NCBI GenBank assembly: GCA_017519005.1 | Contig: JAFWTG010000027.1 | Span: 1-33,307, forward strand | Length of the DNA: 33,307 nucleotides | Direction: 5' to 3' | Source: Oscillospiraceae bacterium | GTDB taxonomy: Bacteria > Bacillota > Clostridia > Oscillospirales > Oscillospiraceae | In this document: piece by piece, positions 6,945 to 14,362 of the stretch | Numbering within the stretch: position 1 is the first letter of the stretch | How the letters are laid out: every line of letters begins with the position of its first letter | Notes under the pieces: generated by a model | Database searches by the model: none | The model's input: the letters and a program-made list of their open reading frames with translations, nothing else | What the model was told of the DNA's origin: nothing | Translations under genes and position numbers: made by a program

Positions 6945-6972
6945 TGATGCCTGATGCCTGATCCCTGAACTC
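6945..6972 (+). repeat. Heptad array TGATGCC x4 (degenerating)
   Basis: Units TGATGCC, TGATGCC, TGATCCC, TGAACTC. It ends 61 bases before gpsA. It is the inverse of the array at 6629-6656 and shares the TGATCCC unit with the array on the tilS stop (32444-32464). I see no clear promoter for gpsA in 6973-7033, only an AAAGGA ribosome site. Confidence 0.75.
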
Positions 6973-7033
6973 GAAGAGTCACGAAGTATGCCTTTTATCA
7001 ACCTTCCATTGCAAAGAAAGGACGTATCGAATC

Positions 7034-8041
7034 ATGCAAATCGCCGTCGTCGGCAGCGGCGGATGGGGCACGGCCCTGTCCATGCTGCTGCATGAAAACC
7101 GTCATGAGGTCACGCTGATTTCCTGGTCCGAGGAAGAGAGCCGGAATCTGGCCGAGACGCTGGAGAACCCCTTTCTGCCCGGCGTGAAGCTGCCCGAGGA
7201 TATGGGCTACACCGCCGACCCCGCCGCCGTGGCGGAGTGTACGCTGGTGGTGGTGGTCCCGCCCTCCTTCGCCATTCGCTCCACCGCGGAGCGCATCGCC
7301 CCCTATCTGCGCCCCGACGCGATCCTGGTCTCCGCCACCAAGGGCATCGAGCCCGACACCGGCAAGCGGATGTCCGAGATCGTCTCCGAGGTCACGGGGA
7401 AGAAGGTCGTGGTCCTCTCCGGCCCCTCCCACGCGGAGGAGGTCAGCCGCCGGGTGCCCACCGGCGTGGTGGCGGCCTGCGAGGACCGGCTCCTGGCGGA
7501 GATCGTCCAGGAGGTCTTTATGAACGACCACTTCCGGGTCTACACCTCCTCCGACCCCCTGGGCGTGGAGCTGGGCGCGGCCATGAAGAACGTCATCGCC
7601 CTCTGCGCCGGCGTCTGCGACGGCCTGGGCTACGGCGACAACACCAAGGCCCTGCTGATGACCCGGGGACTCACCGAGGTGGCCCGGCTGGGCATGAAGC
7701 TGGGCTCCCGGACCGACACCTTCGCCGGCCTTACCGGCATCGGCGATCTGATCGTCACCTGTACCTCCATGCACTCCCGCAACCGCCGGGCGGGTATTCT
7801 GATCGGCAACGGCATGAGCCCCGACGCCGCCATGAAGGAGGTCGGCGCGGTGGTGGAGGGCTACTACGCCACAAAGGCCGTCAAGCTGTTGGCGGACCGC
7901 ATCGGCGTGGACATGCCCATCACCCAGGCCGCCTACAAGGTCCTCTACGAGGGCGCCCCCGTGGGCTCCGCCCTGGCCTCCCTCATGACCCGCAAGAAGG
8001 GCCGCGAGATCGAGGACGCCGGCTGGACTCCCCGCCCGTAA
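7034..8041 (+). CDS. gpsA: NAD(P)H-dependent glycerol-3-phosphate dehydrogenase
   Basis: A 335-residue enzyme that reduces dihydroxyacetone phosphate to sn-glycerol-3-phosphate for phospholipid synthesis. The N-terminal Rossmann fold opens with VVGSGGWGTALS (residues 5-16), followed by ATKGIEP near 100 and LSGPSHAEEV near 135. The helical C-terminal domain carries AAMKNVIALCAG, whose Lys (about 184) is the catalytic lysine, then GDNTKALLMTRGL. Length matches the family. The ATG is preceded by GAAAGGA at 12 bases, a slightly long spacing. It follows der-plsY, so acceptor supply and acylation are neighbours, but the repeat island probably separates the transcripts. A terminator follows 22 bases after the stop. 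Confidence 0.97.
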   Translation: MQIAVVGSGGWGTALSMLLHENRHEVTLISWSEEESRNLAETLENPFLPGVKLPEDMGYTADPAAVAECTLVVVVPPSFAIRSTAERIAPYLRPDAILVSATKGIEPDTGKRMSEIVSEVTGKKVVVLSGPSHAEEVSRRVPTGVVAACEDRLLAEIVQEVFMNDHFRVYTSSDPLGVELGAAMKNVIALCAGVCDGLGYGDNTKALLMTRGLTEVARLGMKLGSRTDTFAGLTGIGDLIVTCTSMHSRNRRAGILIGNGMSPDAAMKEVGAVVEGYYATKAVKLLADRIGVDMPITQAAYKVLYEGAPVGSALASLMTRKKGREIEDAGWTPRP

Positions 8042-8063
8042 AGGCGCGGAAAGAACAAGGACC

Positions 8064-8104
8064 CCGGGCCCGCATCGCAAAAACGCGATGCGGGCCCGGC
8101 TTTT
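8064..8104 (+). terminator. Terminator after gpsA
   Basis: A perfect 15-bp GC-rich stem (8064-8078 with 8085-8099), six-base loop, then CTTTT. It lies between convergent genes; the minus-strand gene ends at 8142. Confidence 0.9.
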
Positions 8105-8141
8105 CATGCGGCGGCACGAATTGTAAGTTTTTCAAGCCGGG

Positions 8142-10598
8142 TCAGGGTACCGGCGCGTCGGGGGGAGGCAGCGCATCGGGATAGGCCTCCAAAGCGTCCC
8201 AGCTTTCGACTGAGATCTCAATCCCGCCGAAACCGTTCAGATAGATCATGCCGGTTTCCGGGTCCTCCCAGTTAAAGAAGAGGCAATACCGGCCGTCCCG
8301 TTCCGCGGAATAGACCGCCCGCTCCCCGCCGGGCTGCCGGAAGCAGACGGCGCCCTCTTTGAGGGTATAGGCCTGGCCTCGCGTTTGCTCCGCAAGCTCG
8401 ACCAGCCCCTGCAGCCCGGCCTCGGCAGCGACGCCGTCCATGGTGACCGTCAGCAGCCTGCAGTCCTTGGTGAACCAGCAGAGCTTGGGCGTGGGGTCAT
8501 CCGTCTCAAAGTGGCGCGGCCCGAGACGCTTCGTCAGCGCCTCCGCGGAAAGCCCAAGCAACTCGGCGGGCTTCGGCGCTTCAATGGCCTCGATGCCCTG
8601 CATGGCGCAGAAATACGTTCCGTCCTGCAGGGGCTCCCAGCGCAGCAGACCCGTCACCGTCACGCCGTTTTCTGTGACCGCGGCGAAGACCCGCTGCCCG
8701 GCTGTGGGAACGGAGGAGCCCGTGACCTGGGGCCAGACCAGGCAGGCGCTGGCGTACAGAGGCAGACGGGGGATACCGCTCTGGGCGGCTGCCTCCCGGG
8801 CGATTGCGTTTATCTCCGTGAAGGAGCGGCCGTACCAGGTCCATTCCGGCCCGCCCCAGAGCTCGCAGCCCTCGGGCAGTGCGCCGCCGTTCAGCAGCAG
8901 CTCGCCGTCCTGAAGGGATACGGAAAGGATCTGCTCCGCCTGGGGGACGGTGCTGCCCGCCGCCGGGTCGAAGCGCTGCGGGGTATAGTGGAGCAGAACC
9001 CTTCCGCCCTCCTCCGCCAGCCGCAGCTCGCCCCAGGTCAGAGTGTAGATCTGGGCGGCCTTCAGAACCGGCCAGCCCGCCTCCAGGCCGTAGACGCAGA
9101 GCCCCGCGGTGAAGAGGCCCGAGGTGGGACCGTCGCACCAGTAGACCAGCTCCCGGAAGCCGTCTCCGTCCAGGTCGGCCCAGACCGGGTCATGAAGCTC
9201 GCTGCCCATGTAGAGCAGAGCCTTTACGGCCCCGGCGGGTCCGGCGATCCGGGGCGTTCCCTCCGCGTCCCGGCCCGCCGGCATGGGCTGATAGCCGTCC
9301 GGGGGCTGTGTCGGCTCCGGCTCGGTCTCCGTCGGGTCCGTGGCCTCGGATACGGGCTCCGTGGTGCTCTGCGGCAGCTTGGAGCGGGGGAAATCCGCCA
9401 GCCAGGCGGAGTCCACCGCCGGCACCAGGACGGCGGTGCAGTCGGTGTACAGGGCAATGTTCCAGTTGTCGGGCACCCAGAAGCGGTAGAAGGGGAGCAG
9501 GGTATCCCGGGAATCCGCAGGCAGATAGACCAGCTCGGCGAGCTCCAGGCTCTCCGGGGCCGGCGCGAGCAGACTGCCCCGCTCGCACAGGTAATTTCCC
9601 TCCAGGACCATGCTCCGGGCCTCCTCCACGGAGATGATGGGATACGTGCCCAGCAGCTCGAAGTCCGGCGGCACGGCGCTGTGCGCGCCCGGCTGGGGCA
9701 GCCGGTCCCAGGCCAGGGCCGTGACGTGCGTGCCGTCTGCGGTCAGCAGGCGGACGGCCTCGTAGCGGCGGGACAGCAGCTGCTCCGCCGGGTCCTCCCG
9801 GACGGGATAGAGCAGGTAGCTCTGATAAGCGCCGGAAAGGCTGCTCCAATCGTCGCAGACCGCCGGATGGCACTTGGGCAGCTTCAGCATGGCCTCCACC
9901 TGCTCGCCGCAGAGGACCATGACAGCGTCCCGGTATTCCCGCTCCATTTCCTCCACGGTCAGCTCCTCGGCGAAATCCAGCTTGACTTCGGCGCTGAGCT
10001 GATGCTCCTCGTTGAAGAACACCGTAATCCCGCCCTCCAGATCGACGGTAATGAGGCCCAGCGCAGTCTGCGCCTCATAGCTTTCAGTATACAGCTTTTC
10101 GACGTCATGCCTCGGGAGAATCTCCTCCGGCGGCGCGGTTCCCAGCCGGACGGCCGCGTCCCGCACCATGGACTTCAGCTCCGCCTCCGACCAGCGGCTC
10201 CAGCCGAGCACAGGGGGATAACGCATGGGATTGCCGTAGACCGGCAGGGCTTTCGCGCCGGTTTCCAGCGTCCAGCGGTCCACGGCCAGGGAACGCGCCG
10301 GATCGTCCAGCTTGCGGACCGCCTCGTCGGCATAGCTGCCCACGGAGAGCAGGGGCAGCCCGCCCTCCGGGGCTGGCGTCAAGGCGGTGTCGGACGCCCC
10401 GGGCAGGGCGGGGGATCTGCCGGCGAGCATCTGTTTCAAAAGCAGGAAGCCGCCCAGGCCCACGGCCAGGACCAGCACGGCCGCCGCGGCGGCCCCGATC
10501 CAGGGGCGGCGTTTCCGGACCAGGACGTTCTGATCGGCGGCGGCCAGCAGATCCTCGCCCACCTGGTCCAGACTGTCGAGCAATTCTTCGGGTTTCAC
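8142..10598 (-). CDS. Large membrane-anchored protein, probable anti-sigma factor partner
   Basis: An 818-residue protein starting at GTG 10598, overlapping the sigma-factor stop by four bases (GTGA) with GAGGAGG upstream. An in-frame ORF continues far upstream, but only as a shadow of the sigma gene. Layout: a 30-residue cytoplasmic head (EELLDSLDQVGEDLLAAA), one transmembrane helix (about 33-55) preceded by RKRR, a long extracytoplasmic part, a Thr/Glu/Pro-rich linker near 440-470 (TEPVSEATDPTETEPEPTQP), then an FG-GAP/VCBS-like calcium-loop motif DLDGDGFRELVYW near 510 and an unrecognised C-terminal region. A short head plus one helix coupled to an ECF gene fits clostridial anti-sigma factors. 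The sensor function of the ectodomain is inference; I recognise no ligand domain. Confidence 0.75.
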   Translation of the reverse strand: MKPEELLDSLDQVGEDLLAAADQNVLVRKRRPWIGAAAAAVLVLAVGLGGFLLLKQMLAGRSPALPGASDTALTPAPEGGLPLLSVGSYADEAVRKLDDPARSLAVDRWTLETGAKALPVYGNPMRYPPVLGWSRWSEAELKSMVRDAAVRLGTAPPEEILPRHDVEKLYTESYEAQTALGLITVDLEGGITVFFNEEHQLSAEVKLDFAEELTVEEMEREYRDAVMVLCGEQVEAMLKLPKCHPAVCDDWSSLSGAYQSYLLYPVREDPAEQLLSRRYEAVRLLTADGTHVTALAWDRLPQPGAHSAVPPDFELLGTYPIISVEEARSMVLEGNYLCERGSLLAPAPESLELAELVYLPADSRDTLLPFYRFWVPDNWNIALYTDCTAVLVPAVDSAWLADFPRSKLPQSTTEPVSEATDPTETEPEPTQPPDGYQPMPAGRDAEGTPRIAGPAGAVKALLYMGSELHDPVWADLDGDGFRELVYWCDGPTSGLFTAGLCVYGLEAGWPVLKAAQIYTLTWGELRLAEEGGRVLLHYTPQRFDPAAGSTVPQAEQILSVSLQDGELLLNGGALPEGCELWGGPEWTWYGRSFTEINAIAREAAAQSGIPRLPLYASACLVWPQVTGSSVPTAGQRVFAAVTENGVTVTGLLRWEPLQDGTYFCAMQGIEAIEAPKPAELLGLSAEALTKRLGPRHFETDDPTPKLCWFTKDCRLLTVTMDGVAAEAGLQGLVELAEQTRGQAYTLKEGAVCFRQPGGERAVYSAERDGRYCLFFNWEDPETGMIYLNGFGGIEISVESWDALEAYPDALPPPDAPVP

Positions 10599-11149
10599 AG
10601 CAAGCCCTCCTCTTTCAGGTAGTTTCTCAGGCGTTTCCGGGTTCGGGACAGAATCACGGAGACCTGGGCGGCCGAAATGCCGAAGCGGGCGGCAATCTCC
10701 GTCCGTTCGTCCAGGAAGTAGTAACGCCGCAGGAAGACGTTTCGGGCCGTCTCGGGCTGGGTCCGCAGAAAGCGGTCCACAGCCTGACCCAGCTCCTGGG
10801 CCAGGACGCCGCTCTCCACGCCGCCCCGTCCCGTCACCTGCTCCAGCTCGTCCAGAGAGAGCGTCACGGCGCGGCCGCCCCGCTTGGCGCTGCCCTCCCG
10901 CCGCAGCCGATCCAGACAGAGGTTCCGCAGGATCCGGGTCAGATAACTGCTCAGAGAGGCGGGACGCTCCGGGGGAATGCGCTGCCAGAGCCGCAGATAG
11001 CCGTCGTTGACGCATTCCTCCGCGTCCTCCCGGCTGCTCAGAATCCGTCGGGCCAGGCTCCGGCAGAGGGCGCCGTAGGCCCGGTCCGTCTCCTCGACGG
11101 CCCGCTGGTCCCGCGCCCAGTAGAGCGCGATGATCTGTTCGTCCTGCAA
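10595..11149 (-). CDS. ECF-type sigma-70 family RNA polymerase sigma factor
   Basis: A 184-residue protein with sigma region 2 (about 10-75, with EDAEECVNDGYLRLWQRIPP and LSSYLTRILRNLCLDRLRR) and region 4 (about 125-180, with YFLDERTEIAARFGIS and a helix-turn-helix continuing VSVILSRTRKRLRNYL). Regions 1.1 and 3 are absent, as expected for ECF sigma factors. The start is TTG at 11149, chosen because GGAGG lies eight bases upstream and no better start exists. It is translationally coupled to the membrane protein downstream, so it is probably held inactive at the membrane. The regulon and signal cannot be read. Its own promoter appears to be SigA-like rather than autoregulated. Confidence 0.92.
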   Translation of the reverse strand: MQDEQIIALYWARDQRAVEETDRAYGALCRSLARRILSSREDAEECVNDGYLRLWQRIPPERPASLSSYLTRILRNLCLDRLRREGSAKRGGRAVTLSLDELEQVTGRGGVESGVLAQELGQAVDRFLRTQPETARNVFLRRYYFLDERTEIAARFGISAAQVSVILSRTRKRLRNYLKEEGLL

Positions 11150-11216
11150 GGCGACCGCCTCCTTCCTGGTCTTCTCACCCTATCAGACGCAAACAAGGGA
11201 AAAAGCTTGCAGGTAT

Positions 11217-11245
11217 AGTTTATCATTTTTCCCCGCTTTTTTCAA
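11217..11245 (-). promoter_or_regulatory. Candidate promoter for the sigma/anti-sigma pair
   Basis: On the minus strand TTGAAA (11245-11240), a 17-base spacer and TAAACT (11222-11217). The leader to the TTG start is about 60 bases. The -10 box is imperfect. Confidence 0.5.
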
Positions 11246-11254
11246 GATTCACAC

Positions 11255-11283
11255 TTGTACAGGAGCAGAAAGCGTGGTAGAAT
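11255..11283 (+). promoter_or_regulatory. Promoter for the DUF362 gene
   Basis: TTGTAC (11255-11260), a 17-base spacer and TAGAAT (11278-11283) with TGG directly before it (extended -10). It diverges from the sigma-factor promoter only 10 bases away, so the two could interfere with each other. Confidence 0.65.
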
Positions 11284-11335
11284 ACAGGAAATTCGGATTG
11301 TTCCGTCTTGATGATATTTTGTGAGGTGTCGTCCT

Positions 11336-12484
11336 TTGAAGCAAGCCGACGTTGTCGTCGTCCCCTGCGCCGATTATGAACCCGCCAGCGTGCGCCCCGC
11401 GCTGGAGGCGCTGATCGAGCGGGCCGGCGGCCTGGCCTGGCTCCGGCCCGGGATGCGGGTGGGGATCAAGGCCAATCTGGTGGCCGCCATGGCTCCGGAT
11501 ACCGCCGCCACCACCCATCCGGCGCTGCTGGCCGCTCTGGCGGAGCTCCTCCGCGAGCACGGCGCGGAGCCCGTGGTGGGGGACAGCCCCGGCGGACTCT
11601 ATAACGGGGCCTTTCTCAGCCGCGTCTACGCCGCCTCCGGCATGAACGCCGCGGGTCTGCCCCTGAATCACGACTTCTCCACCCGGGAGATCGAGCTGCC
11701 CGAGGCCAGGCTCTGCAGGACCGCCGCCGTCACCGGCTGGCTGCTGGACTGCGACGCCGTGATCAACTTCGCCAAGCTGAAATCCCACGGCATGATGGGC
11801 CTCTCCGCCGCCGCCAAGAACCTCTTCGGCACGATTCCCGGCACCATGAAGCCCGAGTACCACTTCCGTTTCCCGAAGCCCGCCGACTTTGCCGATATGC
11901 TGGTGGACCTGGACGAATTCTGGAAGCCGCGCCTGCACATTGTGGACGCCGTGGTGGCCATGGAGGGCAACGGTCCCACCGCCGGGACCCCGCGGCCCCT
12001 GGGCTGCCTGCTGGCCGGGCAGAACCCCCATCGCGTCGATCTGATCTGCGCGCGGCTCATCGGTCTGGACCCGGCTGACGTTCCCACCCTGCGGGCGGCC
12101 CAGCGCCGGGGGCTCTGCCCGGAGACCGTGGACGCGCTGGCGATCGACGGCCCCTGGCGGGAGTTCGTGGCTGAGGATTTCCGGATCATCACCGAGCGCA
12201 GCGGTCTGCAGTTCCAGAACGCCATGGGCGGCGGGAAGCGGGGCGCTCTGTTCAGCAAATTCCTCAACCGGAGCATCGCGGCCCGGCCCGGCGTGGAGAA
12301 GGCGCTGTGCGTGGGCTGCCGCAAGTGCGAGCAGGTCTGCCCGGCGAAGGCCATCACCATGAAGAAGCGCCGCCCGGCAATCGACCGGAAGGCCTGCATC
12401 CGCTGCTTCTGCTGCCAGGAGTTCTGCCCCAAGGGGGCCATGAAGGTGCGCAGACCGCCGCTGGCGAGACTTTTGGCGCGATAA
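11336..12484 (+). CDS. DUF362 protein with C-terminal 2x[4Fe-4S] ferredoxin domain
   Basis: A 382-residue protein if started at TTG 11336, which has GAGGTG seven bases upstream; an earlier in-frame GTG at 11321 overlaps that site and is less likely. Residues 1 to about 300 are the DUF362 domain (VGIKANLV, VGDSPGG, NFAKLKSHGMMGLSAAAKNL, VDAVVAMEGNGP). The C-terminal part has two ferredoxin clusters, CVGCRKCEQVCP near 325 and CIRCFCCQEFCPKG near 354, eight cysteines in the classical spacing plus one extra. DUF362 proteins are common in anaerobes and are presumed redox or metal-centre proteins; the reaction is unknown. It stands alone between its promoter and the palindrome at 12510. Confidence 0.9.
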   Translation: MKQADVVVVPCADYEPASVRPALEALIERAGGLAWLRPGMRVGIKANLVAAMAPDTAATTHPALLAALAELLREHGAEPVVGDSPGGLYNGAFLSRVYAASGMNAAGLPLNHDFSTREIELPEARLCRTAAVTGWLLDCDAVINFAKLKSHGMMGLSAAAKNLFGTIPGTMKPEYHFRFPKPADFADMLVDLDEFWKPRLHIVDAVVAMEGNGPTAGTPRPLGCLLAGQNPHRVDLICARLIGLDPADVPTLRAAQRRGLCPETVDALAIDGPWREFVAEDFRIITERSGLQFQNAMGGGKRGALFSKFLNRSIAARPGVEKALCVGCRKCEQVCPAKAITMKKRRPAIDRKACIRCFCCQEFCPKGAMKVRRPPLARLLAR

Positions 12485-12509
12485 ACCGGGGCGTTTTCGC
12501 GAATAAATG

Positions 12510-12558
12510 GGTATGACGCAGGAAATTGCTTGCAATTTCCTGCGTCATACCATATAAT
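12510..12558 (+). promoter_or_regulatory. Promoter embedded in a perfect 20-bp inverted repeat
   Basis: Arms 12510-12529 and 12532-12551 are exact reverse complements with only TT between them. The -35 box TTGCAA (12530-12535) starts in this loop, the 17-base spacer is the right arm, and the -10 box TATAAT (12553-12558) begins two bases after it. RNA polymerase would thus bind over the palindrome. It could be an operator for a dimeric regulator, or the remnant of a terminator for DUF362 (no T-tract follows). A small hairpin TGTTGC-GAA-GCAACA (12564-12578) follows in the leader. Confidence 0.72.
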
Positions 12559-12596
12559 AGAAATGTTGCGAAGCAACAGACAAAGAGAAAAGCGAG

Positions 12597-14333
12597 ATGA
12601 ATTACCATATGGGTATTTCCGCACAGGCCCCCTGGCTGAAGTTTTACGGCGACACGCCCCGGCATCTGGACTATCCCCGGCTGACGATCTATCAGATCGT
12701 CCGGCAGACAGCCCGGGAGCATCCCAACCTGGTGGCCTACGAGTTTATGAATAAAGAGACCACCTACGCGCAGTTTATGCAGCGGATCGACAGCACCGCC
12801 CGGGCTCTGAAGGCTCTGGGCATCGGCAAAGGGGACCGGGTCACCATCTGCATGCCCAACTGCCCCCAGGCCCTGGACACCTTTTACGCCCTGAACCGCA
12901 TTGGCGCCGTGTCCAACATGATCCATCCCCTTTCCGCTCCGGCGGAAATCGCCTTTTATCTGAACTTCTCCCATTCCAAGGCCATTCTGACCCTGGACCA
13001 GTTCTATCCCAAGCTGGAGGAGATCCGGGACCAGCTGGAAAACCCCGTGAAGGTGCTGATTGCCTTCATCAAGGACGAGCTGCCGGCCCCCCTGAATCTG
13101 CTTTACCCCATGACCAAGGCGGCCCGGAAGGTGCCCAAGCTTCCCAAAGGGGGCGACTACATCCTCTGGCGCGACTTCCTGCGAGGCGCGGGGAAGATAG
13201 ACGAGCTGCCCCCGGAGGACGTGATGCAGAGCCGGGAGGGCGCCTCCATCCTCTACTCCGGCGGCACCACCGGCACCACCAAGGGCATTCTGCTCTCCTC
13301 CGACAACTTCAACGCCACCGCCCTGCAGACCATCGCGGCCTCCGGCCTGCCCAGCATCGTCAACAAGAAGATGCTGTCCGTGATGCCCGTATTCCACGGC
13401 TTCGGCCTTGGCATCGGCATCCACACCGCTCTGGTGGGCGGCGCCCGCTGCATTCTGGTACCGCAGTTCAACGTGAAGACCTACGCCCAACTGCTGGTGA
13501 AGAAGAAGCCCAATCTGATCCCCGGGGTCCCCACCCTCTTTGAGGCGCTGCTGCGGACGGATCTGCTGGAGGGGACGGATCTGAGCTTCCTGGACGGCAT
13601 GTTCTCCGGCGGCGACTCCCTCTCCATCGAGCTCAAGCGCAAGGTGGACGCCTTCCTGAAGGCGCACAAGGCGAAGATCCAGATTCGCGAGGGCTACGGC
13701 ACCACGGAGTGCGTCACCGCCTCCTGCCTGACCCCCAAGGACTACGCCCGCTCCGGCTCCATCGGCGTTCCCTTCCCGGACACGTATTATAAGATCGTCA
13801 CCCCCGGCACCGAGGAGGAGATGGAGCCCAACATCGAGGGCGAGATCTGCATCTCCGGGCCCTCCGTCATGATGTGTTACGTGGACAACCCGGAGGAGAC
13901 CGCCCAGACCCTTCGCCGCCACGCGGACGGGCGGATCTGGCTCCACACCGGCGACCTCGGCACCATGGACGCGGACGGCTTCGTCTACTTCCGCCAGCGC
14001 ATCAAGCGCATGATTATCACCTCCGGCTACAACGTCTACCCCAGCCAGCTGGAGAATATCATTGACGGCCACGAGAAGGTCCTGCTGTCCTGCGTCGTGG
14101 GCGTCAAGGACAAGTACAAGATGCAGAAGGTCAAGGCCTTCGTGGTCCTGCGGCCCGGCTTCGAGCCCACGGACGAGGTCCGCGGCGAGCTCATGGATTA
14201 CTGCCGGAAGCGCATCGCCAAGTATGCCATGCCCTGCGAGATTGAGTTCCGGGACGAGCTCCCCAAGACCCTGGTGGGCAAGGTGGCCTATCGGGTCCTG
14301 GAGGAGGAGGCCAACGCCCAGGCCGACACGTAA
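12597..14333 (+). CDS. AMP-forming acyl-CoA synthetase (ANL superfamily)
   Basis: A 578-residue adenylate-forming enzyme that activates a carboxylic acid as acyl-AMP and passes it to CoA. Core motifs: YSGGTTGTTKG (A3, about 220-230), EGYGTTEC (A5, near 366), LHTGDLG and RIKRMIITSGYNVYPSQLE (A7-A8), and the C-terminal PKTLVGKVAYR with the A10 lysine near 562. The A8 hinge and length fit fatty-acid or aryl-CoA ligases; the substrate cannot be read. The start ATG follows GCGAG, a weak ribosome site. It is the first gene after the palindromic promoter and probably heads the 12597-18146 operon with two acyltransferase-like proteins. A ligase feeding those enzymes is plausible but inferred. Confidence 0.93.
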   Translation: MNYHMGISAQAPWLKFYGDTPRHLDYPRLTIYQIVRQTAREHPNLVAYEFMNKETTYAQFMQRIDSTARALKALGIGKGDRVTICMPNCPQALDTFYALNRIGAVSNMIHPLSAPAEIAFYLNFSHSKAILTLDQFYPKLEEIRDQLENPVKVLIAFIKDELPAPLNLLYPMTKAARKVPKLPKGGDYILWRDFLRGAGKIDELPPEDVMQSREGASILYSGGTTGTTKGILLSSDNFNATALQTIAASGLPSIVNKKMLSVMPVFHGFGLGIGIHTALVGGARCILVPQFNVKTYAQLLVKKKPNLIPGVPTLFEALLRTDLLEGTDLSFLDGMFSGGDSLSIELKRKVDAFLKAHKAKIQIREGYGTTECVTASCLTPKDYARSGSIGVPFPDTYYKIVTPGTEEEMEPNIEGEICISGPSVMMCYVDNPEETAQTLRRHADGRIWLHTGDLGTMDADGFVYFRQRIKRMIITSGYNVYPSQLENIIDGHEKVLLSCVVGVKDKYKMQKVKAFVVLRPGFEPTDEVRGELMDYCRKRIAKYAMPCEIEFRDELPKTLVGKVAYRVLEEEANAQADT

Positions 14334-14334
14334 A

Positions 14335-14362
14335 CGAAAAATGAAAAGCGAAAAACGAAAAA
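14335..14362 (+). repeat. Heptad array CGAAAAA x4 overlapping the next gene's start
   Basis: Units CGAAAAA, TGAAAAG, CGAAAAA, CGAAAAA begin one base after the TAA stop of the acyl-CoA ligase (14331-14333). The ATG at 14341 of the next gene lies across the first two units, so its N-terminal residues (KSEKRK) are encoded by the repeat. Confidence 0.8.

Noticed and set aside
6629-6972. CRISPR array
   Set aside because: Repeats are 7-base tandem units and unlike hairpins. There are no evenly spaced 25-40 base repeats with unique spacers and no cas genes.
8142-11015. A 957-residue minus-strand frame that seems to extend the anti-sigma protein upstream
   Set aside because: The first ~140 residues lie in the sigma-factor gene in another frame and are Arg/Pro/Gly-rich shadow sequence. 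The GTG at 10598 with GAGGAGG and a GTGA overlap is a much better start.
12510-12551. Simple rho-independent terminator for the DUF362 gene
   Set aside because: The hairpin is strong but no T-tract follows, and the right arm is the spacer of a good promoter; regulatory use is the better description, though a double role is possible.
14062-14340. In-frame upstream extension of the DUF1624 protein
   Set aside because: It overlaps the end of the acyl-CoA ligase in another frame and has Arg/Ser/Pro-rich shadow composition.
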